Shown: positions 57,030 through 64,000 of the stretch, in pieces
How positions within the stretch are numbered: the first letter of the stretch is position 1
Layout: each line of letters opens with the position of its first letter
Source: Gautieria morchelliformis
Lineage: Eukaryota > Basidiomycota > Agaricomycetes > Gomphales > Gomphaceae
DNA: 64,000 nt
Assembly (NCBI GenBank): GCA_015179125.1
Contig: WHVA01000396.1
Location: 1-64,000 of the forward strand
Reading direction: 5' to 3'
Program-made: the position numbers and the translations under genes
Notes under the pieces: generated by a model
The model's database searches: none
Told to the model about the DNA's origin: nothing
Seen by the model: the letters and a program-made list of their open reading frames with translations, nothing else

Positions 57030-60000
57030 ATGGCTGACGATCTGGGATTAACAGGTAAGGCCCCGACAACCTATCAGAACCGTGGGTAGGGGGCTAACCA
57101 CTCCAATCAGCGAGCGTCATTGCCGTTCTCCAGCTCACTGGAATGACTATCAATGCTTGCTACAACTATGGGATTAGCGTCAAGAACGCATCAAGGGACA
57201 AGCAAAGGATCCTTGATCAGCTGTTTGGGCTCCAAAAAGTCCTTGATAGTATTCGTCGACTAGTAGAAGAGGACGAGACAGCAGCATCCTCCCGATTACC
57301 GGCTCTGAATGAGCAACTTCTTCGTTGCCGTGACGAGCTGCAGAGTCTCAATACGGCCCTTGCAAAGGGACTTGGAGGCAAAGGCCGCATGCAAGCGTTG
57401 ATATGGCCTCTAAAGGAGAGCGAGGTGCACAAGGCTCTCGGAAAGCTAGGCAAGCTCCAAGATTTGCTGACTACGGCCATGGACGTAGATCAGACGTACG
57501 TTGCACCCGCTACCTTCCCCTCCGTGCTAATGATCCAGATAGACGCTTGACACTGAAGATAGACAGCGGGGTCGAAGCGTTGCAGGCACGGATGGAACAG
57601 GCAAAATTGGGTACGTCGCATATGACCAGTTCCCTTTAAGGTGGGACGCTGATTCAGACGGCCTTTTTATGTAGAAGAACATCGTCAGAAGATCTATGAA
57701 TGGCTGGCAGCTCCTGATCACGAATCAAAGGATAGAAATGCTCGAAGCATGCGACGGGAGGAAACCGGGTCATGGTTTCTTGAGGAAGAACGCTTCCGGG
57801 AGTGGCGAGAGGCCCCTCACTCTTTCCTATGGCTTCACGGTATACGTGCGTGCGCTTTAAGCTGCTGAAGTTTGTAATCGCCGCTGATGCAATGCCGCAG
57901 CTGGTGCTGGGAAAACTATATTATGGTATGTGCATCACATCTGTCTGTGTCTTCCCTTTCACACTAAGGTGTGACTGCGTTAGCTCAACCATCATCGAAG
58001 AACTCTCACTTCACTGCCGTTCCGACCCCTCTCTAGCAATCGCATTTTTCTATTTTGATTTTAACAACAGCAGCAAGGACACACTGTCAGACGCCGTCCT
58101 TCGATCTCTGCTGAAACAATTATCTGCACAATGTACAGCCATCCCCAACACCCTGGATACCCTATGCTCTGAGAGTGTTGCTGCAAACCGATCGCCGGCT
58201 CATGGACAGCTGCTATCCACATTAAAATCCTTTATTGGGCCCTTTCGTGCGGTATATATCGTGTTTGATGCGCTTGACGAGTGTCCGGAGCGATCCACGT
58301 TTCTGAAAGTGGTCAAAGAGATCCATGCTTGGAGGGTGGATGGATTACACCTGCTGGCAACAAGTCGAAGAGAGGGCGACATTGAGAGGGTGCTGAAAGG
58401 CTTGGTGTCACATGAGGTGTCCATGAACGAGAGTCTCATCGACCCTGACATCAAAGTCCATATTTCCAGGACACTTCTTGAGGACATTGAGTTTAGCATG
58501 TGCTCGGAAGATGAGAAGGAAATGGTTAAGACTACCTTGATGAAAGGTGCGCATGGAATGTAAGTGGTCATTTCACCTGCTTCAAAGTAGTCACTGACAG
58601 AAACGAAAGGTTTCGATGGGTCGTTTGTCAGCTGGATGCACTGCGGAAGTGCCGTTCTCCGGCTGCACTTGAGAGAGCACTCACACGTCTACCAAAGACG
58701 CTATACGAGACGTACGATCGAATTCTGGAAGCCATCGACGAGGAGGATAGACGGGATGCTCTGAGCTTGCTTCAGTGGCTGGCATTCCTAGTCGGCACAT
58801 TATCACCAGATGAGGCTGTGGATGTGATCGCTACGGATGCTGATGCAAAAGGTGGACCTCTATTTGACCGGCGGCGGCGGCTTCGGGATCCACAGGATAT
58901 CCTCAGCATATGTTCCAGTTTGGTGACCATTTCTATGCCAGATGCAACATCATCAGAGATCGAGGAGACAGATGATAACACTGAACCAGGAGAGATTAGA
59001 TTGGCCCACTTCTCTGTCAAAGAATATCTGATTTCAGAACACCTGCAGTATAGTGAGGCCCAGCTCTCATATTTTCACTTTAATGAACAAATGGCACATG
59101 TGTTCATTGCGAAGACATGTCTGGCATACCTGCTGCAGTTCAACCAGGATAACATCATAAGCCAGAGTACAATCAGGGCATATCCACTATCTCATTATGC
59201 AGCAAAGTACTGGATCTTTCATGCTCAGTTGGATCCAGCTGGTGGTAATGATCTATATGAACTAGGCATGGCCCTCCTGGAACCTATGAGTGCTGTTTAT
59301 GTGAACTGGCTGAGGCTTTATCGTCAATATACGTCAGAGGGAGAGGCCAGAGGCTCGCCTCTCTATTATGCAGCTGAAGCTGGACTGGAAAGGGTGTGCC
59401 AAAGCATGTTGAATCATGGGTTGGAAGTTGATGCACCAGGAGGGCTCTACTACACTCCACTGCAGGTAGCGGCAGCATGTGGTCATGATACTATTATTGA
59501 GCTGCTCCTACAGAGGGGCGCGGATGTGAATGCCCAAGGAGGAGAGCTTGGGTGTGCACTACCAGCAGCGGCGTACAATGGTCATGATACGACTGTACTG
59601 CTGCTCCTTGAGAAGGGTGCAGAGCCGAACACCAGAGGAACTGCTGGGAGTGCACTGCAGGCGGCGGCAAGTAATGGTCAAGATACAACTGTACTGCTGC
59701 TCCTAGAGAAGGGCATGGATGTGAATGGCCAAGAAGGAGGGCATGGGAGTGCACTGCCCGCAGCGGCGGCTCATGGTCATGATATGACTGTACTCCTGCT
59801 CCTAGAGAAGGGCGCAGAGGTGAATGCTCATGGGGGACAATATGGGTATGCACTGGAGGTGGCAGCATTATGGGGCCATGATATGATGGTTCGGCTGCTC
59901 TTGGAGAAGGGCGCAGATATGCATGCTCATGGAGGAGAGTTTGGGAGTGCGCTGCAGGCGGCGACATATAATGGACATCATACAATTGTTCAGCTCCTCC

Positions 60001-61982
60001 TAGACATGGGTGCCGACGTAGAAGCTCAAGGCGGAGTGTATGGTGGTGCACTGCAGGCGGCAGTAGTGGGTGGCCATGATAAGCTTGTCTCATTGCTCCT
60101 GGAGGCGGCGGCGGCAGTCCCTAACAAGAACCTGAACATGCTGCGGCCAGAGATGAAGCTGGTGCGTTGCTGGCCCATTGCTAGCCCTTTCCCCATCTAT
60201 CCACCTCACCTCATTGGCAACAGGGTGCAGGCTGGGTTGTGGCCTTCAGTAAGGATGTGCCTCACCGCCAAATAGAGGTGGACTTGCTTCATACTCTAGT
60301 AGAGCGTGAGTACAGGTGAGTTGTGGTGGAGCTTTGGGGTTCTGGTGATGGCTTGGTTTTTGCTTTTATTTATCCCTCACTCATACTCCCGTATTCCAAT
60401 TCCCTCCCAGCCCTGTCGAGTGTGTCTCCTTCTCAGCCGACGGGAGGTACCTGGCAACTGGGTGCAGGAGAGCGGCGGAAATATATGAGACAACCACGGG
60501 TGCAAGGTCATGGGGAGCAATTGCCTCTTCTTTCACTTGGATAATACACATTGATGAGCCCCGTGGCACCAGTATCCTCAGTGACGACACTGCTACATCT
60601 GGCCATCTCTGGATCAACAGCATGTGCTTTAGCCCCAATGGGAAGCTCCTGGCGACAGGCGCTACCGATTACAAGATTAGAGTGCGTGTTCGTCATGTTA
60701 TTTGCTGAAATCCTTCATTTATTTCCTGGCCTACTCCTTGATCCCGTTCTATTCCCACAATGCATGGACCATCTGTTCTCCCTCAACTGCCCACTTCCCT
60801 CTCAACCCCCACATATCCCTTTGCCCCTCACTGTCAGATATGGGATATTTCAGACAGGTCCATCCTCACCATATTTGAGGGTCATCACCGGTGGCTCTCA
60901 TCCCTGGATTTTTCGCCCAATGGCAGTCTCCTCGTGTCCGGCTCCGAGGACAGCACCGTGCGTATCTGGGACATGGAGACCGGGGAGCACAAGACGTTGT
61001 CGATTATGACACCTTCTGATGTGAGTCTTCTTGTCGCTTATGGTCGCGTGTCGCATGCTGATGGGAGTGTGCTTGTGGGTGGTGTTCATGGCTTGGTATG
61101 CTGTTTTGTGTGGGTTGTGATATTCGTATATGTAGGTAGATGAGCGCGTAAGCGGCGTAAGCTCTGTCGCCATCTCCCCCGATGGGCATCTTGTCGCTGC
61201 CGGCTATTACGATGCCACTGTGCGCCTATGGGATATCCAAACAGGGCAGCTCCTCGACCGCCTCGTGGGCCACAGCAGCCAGATTTTGAGCGTGGCTTTC
61301 ACTCCTGACGGAAACGGCCTCATCAGCGGAAGCATGTCTGGGGAGGTGAAGCGTTGGGATTTGGGACTATTGCTAAGGACTGCGCAACGAGGGGTGTCGT
61401 TGAAGCAGTTGTATGAAGTGGATGGAGAAGATGTGGGCTCGGCAGCAATAGAGGAGAGTGGGCGGAACAAAGGTGTGTGTGCATGCGTGGTTGAGTTTAT
61501 CGGACATACGGTATGTAACAGGATAGTCTGTTTGCCTCTCTTGTTGTATTTTGGTGCATGCTTTCTGAACTCGTGAATGTTGACAACTTGTGGGTCTTGG
61601 TGCTCATGATCGTGAATGTAGCGTGGAGTGTGCTCCGTCGCAGTGTCACACGACAACCAGTGGGTCGTGTCCGGTTCGTTTGACCGATCCGTGCGGTTCT
61701 GGGACCTGCGCACGGGGGAAGCGCAGCTTGTACTTCATGGCCATAGGGGTTACGGTATGTCCCAGCGCGTATGCATGCAGGCGTGTAGCTCATTTCTCGT
61801 TGAACCATGTCTGCATGCATGCACGCATATGCAGTTGAATGTGTCGCCCTGAGCCCGACGGGGGGCATGCTCGCCACAAGCTACTCTGACGGCTCCGTGA
61901 GATTATGTGCGCCTCTCTCACCCCTTCATACACAGTACTCATGAGGGTTTAACTCGCAGGGACTTACGCAACACTACAATGA
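57030..61982 (+). CDS. STAND/NLR-type receptor B: Helo-like N, NACHT, ankyrin, Tup1-type WD40; 1316 aa, 14 exons
   Basis: Exons: 57030-57054, 57111-57495, 57543-57610, 57675-57845, 57901-57925, 57984-58559, 58610-60161, 60224-60315, 60411-60681, 60838-61020, 61136-61510, 61622-61754, 61835-61906, 61960-61982. The sum is 3951 nt, 1317 codons with the stop. Every intron position matches gene A. Versus A it lacks 14 codons in exon 3 (the helix before the NACHT domain) and has seven more codons in exon 7, including an extra ADVNAQGG segment between ankyrin units. The P-loop [16 protein letters not shown] and all seven Tup1-like blades are kept. Ankyrin units carry near-identical [13 protein letters not shown] cores, a pattern seen in fast-evolving fungal NLR repeats. 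No lesion found. Possible roles are non-self recognition or guarding the corepressor pathway; both are inference. Confidence 0.85.
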
Positions 61983-62830
61983 CAGTACTGGAGAGCATAT
62001 AACCTTGGATCAGTGGCTGTCTCTCTTCATGGTCACTTCTGTTCATACTAGTTTGTCTGCCAGAACGAATGGCTGATTTCTGCACTATTTGCTGCCTCGT
62101 CGAGTCGTCCAACCTCGCCCCGAAGGTATTCTACCCTGGGTTTGAGCACGACACATCCGGATGAGACAAGGAAACTAAGAATCACGCCATACTTGCCCTC
62201 GTTTTACTTGCTGCCCCCCGGACTAAATTTGGTGGCCGAGCCGTCAAACTCTGCTTCAAGTCGTGTGTGTTCAATCTGTTGTCCAGTTCCTCGCGCTGCA
62301 ATTCTTTGATTCATGTTCGTCCACATGGGTACGGGCTGCTTCACGAGCTTGTTCAACATTTTGAATTTCGATTTTAGCAACATCATACCTGCCAAGACGT
62401 CATGTTCGGACTCGACGTATTCCATCGTTCCTGTCGCGCCAGTGTGGACCTGAGCTCGAGTGGATTCGGTTCGAGAAATCGGCTGACTGAGACAGGAATG
62501 CAGCACAAGAAGTTCATGATCATGCTGACACTTCATCCGTGGAGGTCATGTTCTAGTGATTCACGGGATGCCACACTCTCCCGGCCCTTCGCAAGGTGAC
62601 ATGTCTCTTCCCCACGTTTATGCGAGCTCTTGGACAACCCCGGCGTTGTGACTGAATGGTGTGCACATTTTCTTGCCGAAGAGAGTGTCAGCATCTCTCT
62701 GTTTCATATATCATATCGCCTACATCTCGTCCAGCTCTTTCGACCCACAAACATCCTCATCCCATCTACTTGATCCGCATCCAAGTTCCTCTTGTGGGAA
62801 GGCTCGTGGATGATTCGAGGCTGCACTTGG
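61983..62830. other. Downstream region of NACHT gene B
   Basis: Parallels 49428-50023 plus 51727-51982 and shows the uninterrupted join at 62585. No conserved frame. Confidence 0.5.
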
Positions 62831-63131
62831 TGTTGAAAAACCGGTCATACTTGACCGATCACCGAGATCACCGACCCTTTGTCCACTTAGCGCGTTGTCC
62901 CTTGCCGCAGCCCCTTTTGTAGTTTCACCCCATTGTTTTACTCCATTGTTCTATTCCTCTTTTAGAGTACAAAAGGTCTCTCTAGCCAGTATAAGTAGAG
63001 CCCCGATTGTACGACGACCTCTCAGCTTCTCCTGACGTCGTCTTAGGTATTTAGTCCTTTCCACTAATAGTATTAGCTTCTCCGGACGTCGTCTTAGCCT
63101 TAGAGCTCTTATCTCAGACCTCTGCGCTACA
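62831..63131 (+). repeat. 5' LTR of the second copia element
   Basis: TG...CA ends. It contains two copies of AGCTTCTC(C/G)GGACGTCGTCTTAG-like sequence (around 63023 and 63076) and a TATA-like TATAAGTAGAG near 62990. Confidence 0.75.
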
Positions 63132-63229
63132 GGTTATGGGCCCCGCGCTCTAAATCGCCCTAACTGATATTACGCACTCTGGCTACCTCGACTACGCACA
63201 CAATCTTGCTTATTGTCTGATCCCTATCC

Positions 63230-63755
63230 ATGACCGACCTCGCCATCTCGCGACCTTCCATAACGGTCGAAAAATTCGACAGTACAAACTGGAGCACCTG
63301 GTCCTTCGGTATCTGTGCCAGTCTCCTATTTACCAACGCACTCGGTATTGCTGACGGCACCGAGACCATCCCAACGAAGTCATCACCGCCGACCGATGAA
63401 GAGCTTGCAAAACTCGAGGATTTTCACAAACGCTCTCGTCAGGGCCTATCTATAGTTCTGTCGACATGCCACCCCTTGGTTTACCAATCTCTCGACCTTG
63501 CAAAATCCCTACGCGAAAACTGGGTTTCGCTCTCTGACAGATATGGCACCACCACCGGTCTCAACACTTGGGTCAATTTCAACAAATATATTTCGACCAA
63601 GTTCACTACCGACACTCCTCTTACCAAACAGATCGACGGCATGTCAGAACTCCGCACTCGCATCGTCGCATCTGGACTTGCCATCAGCGACTCTTTCCAC
63701 GCCCTCTTCATCATCCAAGCCCTTCCCACCTCATACGAAGTTGTCCAGCAAATAG
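63230..63755 (+). pseudogene. gag: Copia Gag, interrupted
   Basis: The frame encodes a Ty1/copia Gag of the UBN2/DUF4219 type. It has VEKFDSTNWSTWSFGICASL near the start, ENWVSLSDRYGTTT, and MSELRTRIVASGLAISDSFH and LPTSYEVVQQ near the end. After VVQQ at about 63750 the sequence switches to a (GAGCCCGA)-like repeat and the frame stops at 63868, so the zinc knuckle and Pol are not reached. The element is disrupted here or the remainder lies beyond the window. Confidence 0.7.
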
Positions 63756-63900
63756 TGATGCTCTGGGCTCGGGCTCAAGCCCGAGCCGAGCCCGACCAAG
63801 CCCTGTTTGAGCCTGACCCGAGCCCGACCCAGCCCGGTTTGAGCCCACCAAATGGCCCGGGCTTCTAAGTTGCGGAAGCCCAGGCCCTGGGCTTAAGCCC
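63756..63900. repeat. GC-rich GAGCCCGA-type repeat inserted in copia gag
   Basis: Interspersed GGGCTCGGGCTCAAGCCCGAGCC and its variants, with palindromic character and strong G/C bias, abruptly replace Gag-coding sequence. It may be one end of a small transposon. Confidence 0.55.
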
Positions 63901-64000
63901 TGGCTTTGCTGCATTTATATGGTACACCTTTGCCTCGATTTGGACGGCAACTGTATATACATTAAACAGAGTTCTTTCTCACAATTTTCCCTCCTGCCTG

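Larger units (their letters stand above)
55381..62830 (+). repeat. Duplicated block, copy B
   Basis: Collinear with block A (38727-51982) but without the copia and gypsy-derived insertions, so it shows the ancestral arrangement of both insertion sites. It is cut on the right by the second copia element at 62831. Confidence 0.85.
62831..64000 (+). mobile_element. Second copia element, cut by the window end
   Basis: A 301-bp LTR (62831-63131, TGTTGAAAAA...GCGCTACA) is followed at once by GGTTATGGGCCC (63132-63143), the same half tRNA-Met primer site as in the first copia element, although the LTRs are unrelated. A Gag frame follows. The right end lies outside the window. Confidence 0.8.

Overview
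This window is a transposon-rich stretch of a basidiomycete nuclear genome, most likely a mushroom-forming agaricomycete. Signs of this are dense 45-65 bp GT-AG introns, an agaricomycete DUF6533-type membrane protein, fungal NACHT/STAND receptors with a Helo-like N-terminus, TA-target DDE transposons, and nested LTR elements with exact target-site duplications (TSDs). Genes had to be assembled by hand from splice signals, and exon sums that are exact multiples of three served as a check. No searches were run, so every family assignment rests on recognised motifs.

Layout. (1) 1-15.8 kb is a nested transposon cluster. An older coiled-coil ORF (107-1410 plus 14393-15074) is split by a 13-kb LTR retroelement (1411-14387, TSD ACCTT). 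That element encodes Gag on the minus strand, lacks pol, and carries an apparently intact six-exon antisense gene for a zinc-cluster-like protein (2859-4273). Into it inserted an inverted solo LTR of the same family (TSD GACAG), which itself holds a second solo LTR, and an apparently intact Tc1/mariner-like transposon with a 790-aa five-exon transposase (TSD TA). (2) 15.8-26.9 kb has AT-rich DNA, two related TIR elements (17053-19728 and 24885-26886, 4-bp TSDs) carrying captured gene pieces, a decayed WD40 gene and an apparently intact ORC6-like gene. The second TIR element carries exons and introns of a DnaJ/Scj1-type chaperone gene. (3) 28.9-38.4 kb has a DUF6533 membrane-protein gene, two near-identical 2-oxoglutarate/Fe(II) oxygenase genes from a segmental duplication, a decayed kinase-like gene and an intron-containing tRNA-Lys(CUU). 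(4) 38.7-62.8 kb holds two copies of a roughly 7-kb block. Each copy contains an uninterrupted 14-exon gene (1322 and 1316 aa) with the order Helo-like N-terminus, NACHT, ankyrin repeats, complete Tup1-type seven-blade WD40 propeller. Copy A is interrupted by a copia element and by a gypsy-derived insert, and copy B ends at a second copia element at the window edge.

The most notable result is the pair of NACHT-ankyrin-Tup1 genes. They look like immune-type STAND receptors carrying a copy of the conserved Tup1 corepressor propeller, comparable in principle to integrated-decoy NLRs of plants. Next are the pol-less retroelement with an antisense spliced cargo gene and the Pack-type element that captured a chaperone gene with its introns. 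The joined reading frames argue that several of these are functional or only recently inactive.
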